From assembly GCF_014170305.1 (NCBI RefSeq), contig NZ_LZZT01000040.1:1-64000 (forward strand): 64,000 nt of DNA. The letters run 5' to 3'. Position 1 is the first letter of the stretch, and each line of letters begins with the position of its first letter. The stretch comes from Achromobacter sp. UMC71 (lineage in GTDB: Bacteria; Pseudomonadota; Gammaproteobacteria; Burkholderiales; Burkholderiaceae_B). The translations under genes were made by a program, and so were the position numbers. Below the pieces are notes generated by a model, which was given only the letters and a program-made list of their open reading frames with translations, made no database searches and was not told the origin of the DNA. This document shows positions 8,451-17,172 of the stretch, one piece after another.

Positions 8451-8876
8451 ATGAAACCGTCCGCCATTGCCGTGCAACGCGTCTATGAAGGCACCGGCCC
8501 CGACACCCACTACCGGGTCCTGGTGGATCGCATGTGGCCGCGCGGCCTGCGCCGCGCCGACCTGGGCCTGGACGAATGGGCCAAGGACATCGCGCCCACC
8601 GCCGAACTCTGCAAGTGGTTCAGCCACGTCGATGAGCGCTGGGAAGCATTCCGTGAAAAATACCTGGCGGAACTGGCCGCGCCCGAGCAGCAGGCCCGCA
8701 TGGCGGCCTTGTTGCAAGCCGCGGGCGAGCGGCCGTTGACCTTGCTCTACGGGGCCCGCAATACCGCCCACAACCAAGCGGTGGTGCTGCGGGATGCGCT
8801 GCAGGACTACGTCAAGCGTCAAGGGCCTGCCCGCGCCAGAGCCGCGGCAAAGCAAGTCGCCAAACGCGCCGCGTGA
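8451..8876 (+). CDS. DUF488 (YeaO-like) protein
   Basis: This is a 141-residue soluble protein. It opens with IAVQRVYEG and RVLVDRMWPRGLRRADLGLD, then EWAKDIAPTAELCKWF and LLYGARNTAHNQA, all characteristic of the DUF488/YeaO family. Its biochemical function is not established. The start ATG follows an AGGAG box by 5 bp. It has a lysine/arginine-rich C-terminal tail (about residues 124-141). It is separated from nhaA by the strong hairpin and could have its own promoter or be read through. Confidence 0.85.
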   Translation: MKPSAIAVQRVYEGTGPDTHYRVLVDRMWPRGLRRADLGLDEWAKDIAPTAELCKWFSHVDERWEAFREKYLAELAAPEQQARMAALLQAAGERPLTLLYGARNTAHNQAVVLRDALQDYVKRQGPARARAAAKQVAKRAA

Positions 8877-8931
8877 ATGCGGCGCGCAGCGCGCGGGCCG
8901 GGCGCCAGCACGAACCGGGGCCGGACGCCGC

Positions 8932-9780
8932 CTACTTGCCAGCGGACGCCGGGTTCGACAGCGGAAACGTCTTGTCCGTCAGGCAGGCCTGCAGCCACGG
9001 GTAGTCGTCGCTGTCATCGATGTCCACGGCCAGCTTGGCCAACGGCGACGTCGGATAGTCGACCTTGTGCACCTCGGGGCCGGTGTTCCAGCGCGCATCG
9101 TCCGCGATGCTGCCCGGGCAATTGGCGTCGTTGCCGTTGAACGAGCACGAGGCCACCGGCACGGGCTTGTTGTCGACCAGCTTGGCCACATAGCGCTGCA
9201 CGTACACCGAACCCGTGGCCCAGTAGTCTTCCACGCTGCAGACCCGGTCATTGTTCTGGTAGTGGCGGATCGCGAAGCAACCGTAGACCTCGTAAGGCGG
9301 CAGCACGTCGCAGGATTCGTCGTAGCCCGAGTACGGGCCGCCGGTAAATTGCTTGCGGAATTCACGTTGGCGCAGCGCCGCGCCGATCATGGCGGGCGTA
9401 TTGCTGTTTTTCGGGTGCGCCTTCAGGTCCGCCGTGCGGGCCTCGATCAGCTTGGCCGCGATGCTGCCCGGCGTGGCGTCATCGTCCTGCAGCGCATCCG
9501 GATTGCCGGCCACCCTTTCCAGCGCACGGTCACGCGCGTTCACCCATTGCCGCTGGCCGTCCTTGATCGCCGCGCGGATTTCGTCATCGGGCGCCTGCTT
9601 CAACAGCGCGGCATAGGCCCGATTCAGTTCGGCATCCGCCGCCACCGCCCTGCGATCCGAGCAGATCAGCTTCTCGGCCTGCGTGCCGGCCTTCTGGCAG
9701 TTGATGGCCAACGCCTGCGCCGAGAGCACACCCAGACCCACCACGCACAACAGTTGCGCCGCGCGGACTTTCAAATTCAT
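8932..9780 (-). CDS. LprI-like secreted protein (DUF1311)
   Basis: This 282-residue exported protein has a Sec-type signal peptide ending near SAQALA. The Cys-containing LprI/DUF1311 motif follows (INCQKAGTQAEKLICSDRRA, then LNRAYAALLK and QRQWVNARDRAL). The first ATG of the longer open frame lies upstream, but the ATG at 9780 has a clear AAGGAGC box, so this start is chosen. LprI-type domains include lysozyme inhibitors in mycobacteria. The C-terminal ~150 residues have several further cysteines (ESCDV, YGCFA, RVCSVEDYW) and are not assigned. It follows the ClpP-like exported protein by 29 bp. Confidence 0.75.
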   Translation of the reverse strand: MNLKVRAAQLLCVVGLGVLSAQALAINCQKAGTQAEKLICSDRRAVAADAELNRAYAALLKQAPDDEIRAAIKDGQRQWVNARDRALERVAGNPDALQDDDATPGSIAAKLIEARTADLKAHPKNSNTPAMIGAALRQREFRKQFTGGPYSGYDESCDVLPPYEVYGCFAIRHYQNNDRVCSVEDYWATGSVYVQRYVAKLVDNKPVPVASCSFNGNDANCPGSIADDARWNTGPEVHKVDYPTSPLAKLAVDIDDSDDYPWLQACLTDKTFPLSNPASAGK

Positions 9781-9809
9781 TGCAATGCTCCTTGGCGCCA
9801 GCCGCCACA

Positions 9810-11015
9810 TCAGCGGCTGATGACTTCACTGTCTTCCATGACAATGCGATAGCGGTTGCGCAGGTCAAGGATGTAGGTGAAATTCGACGTCCCGGTCGCG
9901 GTCTTGCCGCGCTCTGGGCTGGAAACCTTGTAGTCGTACAGGCCCACCACCATGCACATCTGGTCCTTGCACTTGGCCTTGAGCGAGTTCTGGTCCACCA
10001 CGAAGCGGCGGACCGGCCAGCGCGCGAAATAGGCCTGCTTGTCGGCCAGGATCTCGGACTTCGGGCGCTGCTTCTTGAAGTAATCCACCGTGTCGGCGTA
10101 GAACTCCCGCGTGAAATTCATGGCTTCTTCGTTGGTGCCGCTGCCCGCCTGGATCATCAGCGCGGCGGCATTGATCGCCTTTTGCTCGTCGGAAATCGCG
10201 GCGGGCGCGGTTTCCTTGGGCATGTAGGGGTTGGGGACCTGCGCGGGTACCGGCGAGGATTCGGCCGGCTTGCGCGGCGGCAGGCGCTGCTCGTCGGCGG
10301 GTGCCTGGGCCTGCGACGGCGCGGCGGCCGGCTGCGGCTGCGGCTGCGGCTGCGGCGCGGGCGCCGGTGCGCTGCGCGGGGCACCCTGCTGCGGCGCGTT
10401 GCTGGCGGTTTGCACGTTGCCCGTGCGGTTGATGCCGTACTTGATGATTTCCTGGGGCGTGAAGAAATACATCTCTTTGGACGGCGTGCTGAACATGATG
10501 CCCAGCACGTCGGCCGACACGCCGTACTTCGGCAGGGTCGCGACGATGTCCGACACGCCGAACTGCGCCTGCTCGCCCGTCATCTCGGGCGCGGAGATCT
10601 GGTGCACGCCCAGGCGGCCCTCGGCCAGGCGCTGACGCCCGGCAAAGAACACGAACGAGCACGCCGATGCACAGTAGCTGTCCTTGGGAATGTAGGTGTT
10701 CAGCCCGCGCTCGTAGACCTCTTCGGCCACCACCAGCCCGATGTGGACCAGGCCGCCGCCGTTGTTCTGCAAGATGAGGGTGGAAATGGTCGGATGCTCA
10801 CGCAGCGCCTTCTTCAGGTTCAGCATGTCGTTGGCGCCCACCGCGCCTACGTAGATCAGCAGGTTCGGCTGGCTGGGCAGGAAGAAAAACGGGCCGTAGC
10901 GCTCGGGCTCCTCTTGCTGCGGCGCGGCCGCGGGCGTCTGCGCCGTGGCGGCCGACAGGCCAGCCAGGGACATCGCCATGCTCATACCCAAAGCCGTTAG
11001 TGTTCTTTTCAGCAT
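9810..11015 (-). CDS. Exported ClpP-fold protein with proline/glutamine-rich linker
   Basis: This is a ~401-residue protein with a signal peptide ending near ATAQ. The N-terminal domain shows a ClpP/crotonase-like pattern (STLILQNNGGGLVHIGLVVA, then SYCASACSFVFFAGRQR and GRLGVHQ), resembling COG3904 periplasmic proteins; a serine in the CASAC segment is a candidate nucleophile. A low-complexity linker (APAPQPQPQPQPAAAP) leads to a C-terminal domain with two cysteines (AKCKDQMCMVVG). Two ATGs (11018 and 11015) follow an AAGGA box; the second has better spacing. It precedes the LprI-like gene and follows the amidase on the same strand. Proteolytic activity is not demonstrated. Confidence 0.6.
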   Translation of the reverse strand: MLKRTLTALGMSMAMSLAGLSAATAQTPAAAPQQEEPERYGPFFFLPSQPNLLIYVGAVGANDMLNLKKALREHPTISTLILQNNGGGLVHIGLVVAEEVYERGLNTYIPKDSYCASACSFVFFAGRQRLAEGRLGVHQISAPEMTGEQAQFGVSDIVATLPKYGVSADVLGIMFSTPSKEMYFFTPQEIIKYGINRTGNVQTASNAPQQGAPRSAPAPAPQPQPQPQPAAAPSQAQAPADEQRLPPRKPAESSPVPAQVPNPYMPKETAPAAISDEQKAINAAALMIQAGSGTNEEAMNFTREFYADTVDYFKKQRPKSEILADKQAYFARWPVRRFVVDQNSLKAKCKDQMCMVVGLYDYKVSSPERGKTATGTSNFTYILDLRNRYRIVMEDSEVISR

Positions 11016-11099
11016 CATCAGTCCTTTTCCACGGAACGCCCATTGCAGCGGGATTTTATCCATCCCGCCCGGCAATGCCACCCCCCCGCCCCCTGCCCG

Positions 11100-11828
11100 C
11101 TACCGCTTCTGGCAGGCGTGCGTACCGCTCGCGATCGCCTGCGCCAGGCGTGCAATGGTCTGCGGTTTGGCCAGGCGGGCCTCGTCATCGGGGTTCACGA
11201 TAACCCCTGCCTCGACCAGTACCGCCGGCATCTTCGCCGTCTTCAACACCGCCAGCCCGTCATAGCGGTGCACGCCCAGGCGGCGGTCCAACAGCGGCCG
11301 GTTCTCGCCCGAGATCGGCTCGGCGTGGTACAGCGACGGCTTCTCGCCCGCCGCCACCAGCGCTTCGCCGATAGCGCGGGCGCAGCGCAGGCTGTCTTCG
11401 TATTTGGGATTGAGCTGCGAGACAAAGATGGCAAAGCCGGCGAAGTCGCGCTGGCGGCCCGCGTCGATGTACTTCTGCTGCATCGAATCGTGGTGGATCG
11501 AAATGAAGAAATCCGCGTCCGGCGCCGTCAGCGCCCGCCGCCCCAGCGCGATTTCCGCGCCGTCGGCCGACACTCGCGTCACGCGGTCGCCCAAGGTCTT
11601 CAGGTCGGTGGCCACCGCCGCGCTCAGGTCCAGGTTGTACAGGTATTCGACGCGGCCGCTGGCGCCCGTGGCGCCCGGCTGCTTGGGCGTGTGGCCCGTG
11701 TCCACCACGATATAGGCCGCCTGCGCCGACAGCGCCGACAGGCCCAGGCACGCCCCGAAGGCCACGCGCCGTACCCACCGCCCTGCCCGGGCCCCTGCCA
11801 CCACCTTGATGCCCGCCAGACTGCTCAT
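11100..11828 (-). CDS. N-acetylmuramoyl-L-alanine amidase (Amidase_3)
   Basis: This 242-residue exported enzyme has a signal peptide ending near SAQAA and an Amidase_3 domain. Zinc ligands and the catalytic glutamate are visible in order: VDTGHTPKQPG, GRVEYLYN, FISIHHDSM and LVEAGVIVN. It should cleave the amide between muramic acid and L-alanine in peptidoglycan. There is no AMIN targeting domain or LysM repeat, so it is a minimal form. The start is set at 11828 by the signal peptide; a longer frame reaches 11924. It clusters with two other exported proteins on the same strand. Confidence 0.85.
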   Translation of the reverse strand: MSSLAGIKVVAGARAGRWVRRVAFGACLGLSALSAQAAYIVVDTGHTPKQPGATGASGRVEYLYNLDLSAAVATDLKTLGDRVTRVSADGAEIALGRRALTAPDADFFISIHHDSMQQKYIDAGRQRDFAGFAIFVSQLNPKYEDSLRCARAIGEALVAAGEKPSLYHAEPISGENRPLLDRRLGVHRYDGLAVLKTAKMPAVLVEAGVIVNPDDEARLAKPQTIARLAQAIASGTHACQKR

Positions 11829-12164
11829 GACTGATGACACGCTTGTCTTCGCTTTGTAAGAAATGAAGGCCACTGGCCGATCGCCGGACCCGAATCCGGC
11901 GGATTCTCGCGCAGCCAGCGCCAACCGGCAATGGCCGAATTCAACGCACGGGCGCGCTTGGTAACAGAAGCCCCTGCAGCCGCCCCGCCGGCGCGCACGC
12001 GCCGCATCCGCCCCCAGGGCGTCCCACCGGAAGCAAATGACATAAAAAGTTACCCTGCCCGCGCGTTCAGGCCGCTCTCATCCTGAGGCGCTACCATCAA
12101 GCCATGCCCCACGCATCCGCGGGCGCTACCCGGCTCGCGGCATCCTTACCCGGAGGTTCCCAGC
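11829..12164. other. Intergenic region between divergent amidase and dehydrogenase genes
   Basis: This 336-bp stretch separates divergently read genes and should hold both promoters. I see no gene, no obvious operator palindrome and no structured RNA in it; an in-frame extension of the amidase reaches 11924 but has no start signal. Confidence 0.5.
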
Positions 12165-12950
12165 ATGAGCAATCTGAACGGAAAAGTCGCGGTCGTCACC
12201 GGCGCCGCCAGCGGTATCGGCAAGGAAATCGCGCTGACCCTGTCACGAGCAGGCGCGGCCATCGCCATCGCGGACTTGAACCAGGCTGGCGCCGACGCCG
12301 TGGCCCGTGAAATCGAACAGGCCGGCGGCAAAGCCATGGGCGTGGCCATGGACGTCACCAACGAAGACGCCGTGAACCAGGGCATCGATCGCGTGGCGGC
12401 CGCCTATGGCAGCATCGACATCCTGATCTCGAATGCCGGCATCCAGATCGTGAATCCCATCGAGAATTTCGCCTTCTCGGACTGGAAGAAGATGCAGGCC
12501 ATCCACGTGGACGGCGCCTTCCTCACCACCAAGGCCGCGCTCAAGCACATGTACAAGGACAACCGCGGCGGCGTCGTCATCTACATGGGCTCGGTGCATT
12601 CGCACGAGGCATCGCCGCTGAAGTCCGCCTACGTCGCCGCCAAGCACGCCCTGCTGGGCCTGGCGCGCGTGCTGGCCAAGGAAGGCGCGGCCCACAACGT
12701 ACGCTCGCACGTCATCTGCCCCGGCTTCGTGCGCACGCCCCTGGTCGAAAAGCAGATTCCCGAGCAAGCCAAGGAACTGGGCATCAGCGAAGAAGACGTG
12801 GTCAAGAAAGTGATGCTGGGCGACACGGTGGACGGCGTGTTCACCACCGTCGAGGACGTGGCGCAGACCGCGCTGTTCCTGTCGACCTTCCCCAGTGCCG
12901 CGTTCACCGGCCAATCGTTCGTGGTCAGCCACGGCTGGTACATGCAATAA
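12165..12950 (+). CDS. 3-hydroxybutyrate dehydrogenase (SDR family)
   Basis: This 261-residue classical short-chain dehydrogenase has TGAASGIG (residues 12-19) for NAD binding, NAG in [11 protein letters not shown], catalytic Ser in [11 protein letters not shown] and YVAAKH near residue 156. The segments [23 protein letters not shown] and VVSHGWYMQ at the very end are characteristic of D-3-hydroxybutyrate dehydrogenases, which interconvert 3-hydroxybutyrate and acetoacetate in polyhydroxybutyrate and ketone-body use. It starts at an ATG after a GGAGG box. It is followed after 144 bp by tenA on the same strand. Confidence 0.9.
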   Translation: MSNLNGKVAVVTGAASGIGKEIALTLSRAGAAIAIADLNQAGADAVAREIEQAGGKAMGVAMDVTNEDAVNQGIDRVAAAYGSIDILISNAGIQIVNPIENFAFSDWKKMQAIHVDGAFLTTKAALKHMYKDNRGGVVIYMGSVHSHEASPLKSAYVAAKHALLGLARVLAKEGAAHNVRSHVICPGFVRTPLVEKQIPEQAKELGISEEDVVKKVMLGDTVDGVFTTVEDVAQTALFLSTFPSAAFTGQSFVVSHGWYMQ

Positions 12951-13094
12951 ACCGCCCTGCCCGGACGAGTCGCAACCAGAAAGGCTGCCCCTTGCGGCGG
13001 CCTGCCTGCGCCCGATCCCTGGTCTTGGTACCCTTGAGCCCGCAACCGCGGCGCGCACCCTTGCGCCCCGTCTGTTTTCGCTTTGAGGAATGCC

Positions 13095-13757
13095 ATGACT
13101 TTCAGCTCTGACGCCTGGGCGCGCAACGCCGCGCTGTACGACAAAACGCGCACCATGCCGTTCAACCAGGAACTGGCCAGCGGCCAGCTCAGCGAACAGG
13201 CGTTCCGTCATTACATGATCCAGGACGCGCATTACCTGCTCGCCTTCGGCCGCGCCCTGGCCGTGGCCGCTGCCAAGGCCGATCACGCCGACGGCGTCGT
13301 GCAATTCGCCGACGCCGCCAAGAACGCCGTGGTGGTCGAACGCAGCCTGCACGAAGGCTTCATGAAGCAATTCGGCATCGACGCCCAGACCTTTGCGTCC
13401 ACCCCGCTGTCGCCCGCCAGCCACCACTACACCAGCTTTCTCATCGCCACCGCCTGGAGCGCGCCTTACCCCGTGGCCCTGGCGGCGCTCTTGCCGTGCT
13501 TCTGGATCTACGCGGAAATCGGCCGCGACATCCACGCCCGCGCAACGCGCCCCAACCCCTATAGCGCGTGGATCGATACCTACGCCGGAGAGGAATTCCA
13601 CGCCCTGGTCCGCGACGTGATCGCATCGGTCGACCGGGCCGCGGACAAGGCGTCGGCGCAAACGCGCGAGGACATGCACCGCGCCTATACGCATGCGGCG
13701 CAGCTGGAGTGGATGTTCTGGGATTCGGCGTACCGGTTGGGGGAATGGCCGGTTTGA
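13095..13757 (+). CDS. TenA family aminopyrimidine aminohydrolase / thiaminase II
   Basis: This 220-residue all-helical protein starts at ATG 13095, 5 bp after GAGGA. TenA landmarks are FRHYMIQDAHYLLAFGRALA, the cysteine in LLPCFWIYAEIG (Cys135, matching the catalytic cysteine of Bacillus TenA), and the C-terminal ThreeTyr/Glu segment QLEWMFWDSAYRLGEWPV. TenA salvages the aminopyrimidine part of degraded thiamine. No other thiamine gene is nearby, so the physiological partner is unclear. Confidence 0.88.
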   Translation: MTFSSDAWARNAALYDKTRTMPFNQELASGQLSEQAFRHYMIQDAHYLLAFGRALAVAAAKADHADGVVQFADAAKNAVVVERSLHEGFMKQFGIDAQTFASTPLSPASHHYTSFLIATAWSAPYPVALAALLPCFWIYAEIGRDIHARATRPNPYSAWIDTYAGEEFHALVRDVIASVDRAADKASAQTREDMHRAYTHAAQLEWMFWDSAYRLGEWPV

Positions 13758-13779
13758 GACGACGCCTGTCAGATAGGCA

Positions 13780-13880
13780 AACCTTGATGCTTACCGACGG
13801 GCCGTACTACTGCTGATAGCCGCCAAAGCCTTGGGGCTCGCCCAACGCCACCGCATCCGTTGCCCCGATGGCCGCCGCGC
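13780..13880 (-). pseudogene. Vestige of the lipoprotein gene found at 15096-15776
   Basis: About 100 bp here closely match part of the downstream lipoprotein gene (around 15335-15436), including ACCGACGGGCCGTACT, GCTGATARCCGCCAAAGCC and TCGCCCAACGCCACC. The frame is broken by small changes, for example an extra TAC. It is a duplicated remnant, leaving the cupin gene and an unexplained 560-bp stretch between the two direct copies. Confidence 0.7.
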
Positions 13881-14026
13881 AACGCTAAGTGCACCCTCGC
13901 GTTGCCCGGGCAACCCGCGCATGCCGTTTCTTGCCGTCACGCATCCCGGCGTTCATCGCTTTCAGTCCGCCTTTGGTCCAGGTCAGCCTGCCGCCGAATA
14001 CGCGATGCGCGGCGCTCGATTTGCGT

Positions 14027-14533
14027 TCATGCCTTCGAGTGCGGTGCGAGCTGCGCAATATATTCTGCGTAATCTGGAAACGCCTGGGCCAACGCCGCCG
14101 CATCCGCAAGTTCGAATTCAGAAAACTCGAAACCCGGTGCAACCGTGCAGCCCACAAGCGCGAGGTGCTCAGGCGCCGCACAGCGTGCGCCAAACCAGCA
14201 TCCCGCTGGCACGATTGCCTGGAATACGCTGCCCGGATGGGTAAGCGGGTTACCAAGCCGGTGGATCGTCAGCCCCCCACCCTCGCTGAGCACCCACACC
14301 TCGAGAGGATCGCCAGCGTAGAAATGCCAGATTTCGTCCGAGCCGATCCTATGCCACGATGAATACGCACCATCACAGAGCAAATAATAGATCGCCGTTG
14401 ATGCGGAGCGCACCGCCCCATCTGCCTGCCTCAAAATAGAATCGGAAGCACGATAGGTTTCACGAAAGTAGCCACCTTCGGGGTGGGGCTGCAGGTCAAA
14501 CTGCGCAATCAGATCGGCGGCAGAAATTGGCAT
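14027..14533 (-). CDS. Cupin domain protein, DUF985 family
   Basis: This 168-residue single-domain cupin has the DUF985 (Cupin_5) opening LIAQFDLQPHPEGGYFRETY, the core AIYYLLCDGAYSSWHRIGSDE, and WHFYAGDPLEVWVL with FQAIVPAGCWFGA. Family members bind small ligands in a beta-barrel; function is not settled. It is complete, starts at ATG 14533, and is flanked by the lipoprotein vestige on one side and REP-related sequence on the other. It is probably a normal chromosomal gene at the edge of the disturbed region. Confidence 0.85.
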   Translation of the reverse strand: MPISAADLIAQFDLQPHPEGGYFRETYRASDSILRQADGAVRSASTAIYYLLCDGAYSSWHRIGSDEIWHFYAGDPLEVWVLSEGGGLTIHRLGNPLTHPGSVFQAIVPAGCWFGARCAAPEHLALVGCTVAPGFEFSEFELADAAALAQAFPDYAEYIAQLAPHSKA

Positions 14534-15095
14534 GGCACGTAATCAATAAAATAATGAATTAACCAAGCAACATACCGATCCGCCCTGCATGCCTCAGATC
14601 AAACGTTGCAAAAAATGCGCCAACCACGGGATTTCTGATGACGGGCGCTTGATTCTACTCAGATCCCCCCCTGCGTGCATGGGTCGTGCGTTCCCAAATC
14701 GATGGGATCGACCGCTACGTCCTACCCCGCTACGGCCAGGCATTCGAGCCCGCGCTGTGGCACCTGCCGCCGATGCCTGCCTGACAATTATGCGGACCAT
14801 TGGCGCGACGGGAAGCCTTGGTCAAAGATCTCTTGCGAGGGCTCAATCGCCAGAAGGAGACGCTATCGAGCTTTGCTCACCCGCATTGCACTATCGGGCC
14901 GCAATCAGGGGCCGAAAGCGTAGTCTGACGCCTTATTTGTGTGCTGCCAGCGTCATACCGGCTGAGAATATTGGGATTGATGGCGGAGCACCCGCCAAGG
15001 CGCCGCCCGGCAACAACGCAGGCGCCATGGAACGCAGCATGGCAATCATCTACCGATCGCTCAAAAGAAACGATTCGCCACGGACCACGCGGCGA
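14534..15095. other. Degenerate stretch with an isolated REP arm
   Basis: No gene is recognised in these 560 bp. At 14910-14938 there is one diverged arm of the CDI-array repeat (GCGTAGTCTGACGCCTTATTT). About 200 bp before it, CGCTACGTCCTACCCCGCT resembles the sequence that precedes the repeat next to the intact RAYT gene (20456-20472), so this may be the eroded end of another RAYT element. The intervening sequence is unassigned. Confidence 0.45.
14915..14938 (+). repeat. Isolated REP arm, outermost copy of the CDI-array repeat
   Basis: Reads AAAGCGTAGTCTGACGCC followed by TTATTT, two changes from the consensus arm. It marks the left limit of the repeat family in this window, about 1.6 kb beyond the last toxin/immunity cassette. 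Confidence 0.75.
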
Positions 15096-15776
15096 TCACT
15101 TGCCATAGGCATCGCGAGGCTCGGCCAGACGGAACAACCCCGTCTTGCCGCATTGATATGGATAGGCCTCGGTGCAGCGCTTGCGCATCGTGCGCGCCAG
15201 CTTCTGCGCCATATCCGCCGCGATCCGCAGGCCGTCTGCGGCCGGTCCCCGATTGGCATAGTCACGCAAGGAGATCGGATAGGCGTCTTCGGCGTAGCCC
15301 CGGTATTCACCCGATACGGCGTCATACAGCCGCACCTGGATGCTCACCGACGGGCCGTACTGCTGATAACCGCCAAAGCCATGGGGTTCGCCCAACGCCA
15401 CCCCATACTTTGCCCCGCTAGCCGCCGCGTCTTCCTTCAAGGTCAACGGCCACTCGGAACCCGGAATTTCCTTGCGCAGCTTGAACGTCGCCTTGATGCC
15501 GGCAGCGTCCATCGCGGCGGGTAGTTCGTTGTTCAGGGCTCTACACACGGCCTCCGCCGCATACAACGCAGGAAGCGCCGTGCTCGCGCCGATCCAGCCC
15601 GTGTCATCGAGCTTCTTTTGAAAATCGCAGTCCGAGATGTAGATCAGCACCGGGCTGATCACTTCGTCGGGCTCGGGGTTCGTGGCCAGCGGCTTGGCCG
15701 GTGACCCCATGATGAAAGCGCAGCCGGACGTGAGTAGCAACGCGCAGGCCGTGGACGCGAATTTGAATGAGCGCAT
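15096..15776 (-). CDS. Putative lipoprotein of unknown function
   Basis: This 226-residue protein begins MRSFKFASTACALLLTSGCA, a lipoprotein signal peptide with the lipobox LTSGC, so it should be lipidated in the envelope. The start at ATG 15776 is chosen because it places the signal peptide correctly. Later segments (VLIYISDCDFQKKLDDTGW, YGPSVSIQVRLYDAVSGEYR) resemble small envelope lipoproteins often annotated as Sbal_3080-like, but I cannot name a function. A partial duplicate of this gene lies at 13780-13880. Confidence 0.65.
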   Translation of the reverse strand: MRSFKFASTACALLLTSGCAFIMGSPAKPLATNPEPDEVISPVLIYISDCDFQKKLDDTGWIGASTALPALYAAEAVCRALNNELPAAMDAAGIKATFKLRKEIPGSEWPLTLKEDAAASGAKYGVALGEPHGFGGYQQYGPSVSIQVRLYDAVSGEYRGYAEDAYPISLRDYANRGPAADGLRIAADMAQKLARTMRKRCTEAYPYQCGKTGLFRLAEPRDAYGK

Positions 15777-16104
15777 GGGGGTTGTATCCAATCGGACCGT
15801 GGCTGCCATGTGGGTCTACAAACTTGAAACCGCCCGCACGCACCGGGTACGTGCACGGCTGATCCGGTCGGTCAGTTCTATTAATGTTGGGGATTCGAGT
15901 ACTAACGGCCGGACACGAGCGCTATTAAGTAACCCGCGAGAAGACCCGCAGCCGTTGGTGGGAATGTACGGGACAAGTGACCGCCGTTCCATCGGATGAG
16001 TCTGACTTTTGTGTTCCAACGCAAGATGCGACGCCGCGGGCTTAGGATGCGCGCGCTTTGGCAATCTATGCAGCGATCACAATGCAAGGGACTGTTAGCC
16101 TTCG
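15777..16104. other. Intergenic region without recognisable content
   Basis: About 330 bp upstream of the lipoprotein gene. It should contain that gene's promoter. No further gene, RNA or clear repeat arm is visible; the sequence becomes homologous to the RAYT gene from about 16105. Confidence 0.45.
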
Positions 16105-16448
16105 AGTCGGTCTCGGTCTGCACAGCGTTCGATTTATATCGCGACTACCCAACAATCCGGATAGAGCCGACTTGTTATTGAAGCGCCACGTGGCGCGTCT
16201 GGCCACTTCTTTCATTAGTCGAGCTACCCCACTCACGTCGTCGCCCGACGTAAGCAAAAGATGCGCGTACTCGTCATCAGACAATAGACGTGCAACTGCA
16301 CGCCTAGTTCGATTTTCTTCTCATTGATATCCACCAGGCACGCGTCGTAGTCATCCGCCTACACGAATACAACTTTACGGCTATGACCTCGCTGCACAAC
16401 GTGATGCGGGCAGTGGAGAACGACTACTCTGGGCAGCCTAGGAGCCAT
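16105..16448 (-). pseudogene. Truncated RAYT (REP-associated tyrosine transposase) remnant
   Basis: This is a degraded copy of the N-terminal half of the RAYT gene at 19689-20381. Shared stretches include ATGGCTCCTAGG at the start, GDDVSGVARLMKEVARRAT and the ATCGAACG-type codons near the break. The catalytic HUH motif, HVH in the intact gene, reads YAH here, and several in-frame breaks occur. The C-terminal half with the catalytic tyrosine is missing. A REP arm follows its 5' side at 16565-16589, the same geometry as beside the intact gene. Confidence 0.8.
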
Positions 16449-16564
16449 GGCACAGTTATCCATGAACGTAACTGTGGCGAGCCTAGCACTCGCTTGAAGG
16501 GATGAAGAGTAAAGGTGGATAAATAGGCCCTATCTTCCAACGTCAGATTGGACTAACCTTCGGC

Positions 16565-16589
16565 CAAAAACGTAGTCTGACACCTTACT
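16565..16589 (+). repeat. REP arm beside the RAYT remnant
   Basis: Reads AAAAACGTAGTCTGACACC plus TTACTT. It stands about 115 bp upstream of the start of the truncated RAYT, as the arm at 20504-20528 does for the intact RAYT. Confidence 0.85.
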
Positions 16590-16592
16590 TTT

Positions 16593-16652
16593 GACGCCAT
16601 GGGAGGATTGTGATGAATTCGTGGGGAAACCTCAGAATCTGACACCTTATTT
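16593..16652 (+). mobile_element. IS4-family end fragment fused to a REP half-arm
   Basis: Bases 16593-16635 match the last codons and 3' flank of the IS4-type remnant at 18206-18249 (GGAGGATTGTGATGAATTC then GTGGGGAAACCTCAG). The IS flank is directly joined to AATCTGACACCTTATTT, a REP arm lacking its first part. Confidence 0.75.
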
Positions 16653-16713
16653 CCACCAATCTCGCCACATATTTTCGGCACGATCGACTTTTTTCATCAT
16701 TTCAATCCTTTGT

Positions 16714-16740
16714 AATAGGGTGTCAGACAACACCTTATTT
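16714..16740. repeat. Degenerate REP palindrome
   Basis: GTGTCAGACAACACC is flanked by AATAGG and TTATTT: the left and right arm outer parts with the whole middle deleted. It lies just downstream of the immunity gene at 16765 and closes that cassette. Confidence 0.65.
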
Positions 16741-16764
16741 CTACTCAAAGTCTAACATCTTGTT

Positions 16765-17172
16765 TTAATTTCGCATGATTTCCCTAGAAAGATCTCCGTG
16801 CATTACAAAGTCTATAAACAATTGAGAGACAAGAGAAAAATCAGACGTTATGGCTGATATTGGATAAGGCTCCCCAAGCACAGACACCAGACCCCTTTCC
16901 GTAGAAGTTGTAAGCGTCCGAACTAGGCACTCTCCATCCTCAGAATTTTCCTCAAGCATTAGAAGATATTTGAAACCATCCACATAGAGGCGGAGCCTGC
17001 AAGGCCCAACCTCAGAAGGTGGCTCTAGTCGCGCGACCAAAGCTCCAGACCGATCGTTGGAAAATTCTTCCAGACGCGATTTCAGCGCCTCTACGCTTGG
17101 GTTGATCAGAGCTGCGAATTGCACTCGCCCTTTCTTAGCATCAATTAAATACCCTCCAATCGTTACAATCAT
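16765..17172 (-). CDS. Candidate immunity protein for the deaminase-type CDI toxin
   Basis: This 135-residue soluble acidic protein starts at ATG 17172 (MIVTIGGYLIDAKKGRVQFA), overlapping the toxin stop by 4 bp, the usual toxin-immunity coupling. It has no recognised domain. Its base composition is much richer in A+T than the chromosomal genes, as for the other array cassettes. The role is inferred from position: immediately downstream of a CDI toxin tip and upstream of a repeat. A longer frame reaches 17208 but would intrude into the toxin. Confidence 0.65.
   Translation of the reverse strand: MIVTIGGYLIDAKKGRVQFAALINPSVEALKSRLEEFSNDRSGALVARLEPPSEVGPCRLRLYVDGFKYLLMLEENSEDGECLVRTLTTSTERGLVSVLGEPYPISAITSDFSLVSQLFIDFVMHGDLSREIMRN

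Noticed and set aside
12243-13694. Long minus-strand frame across 3-hydroxybutyrate dehydrogenase and tenA
   Set aside because: It covers two unrelated well-supported genes and the gap between them; no conserved motif is seen.
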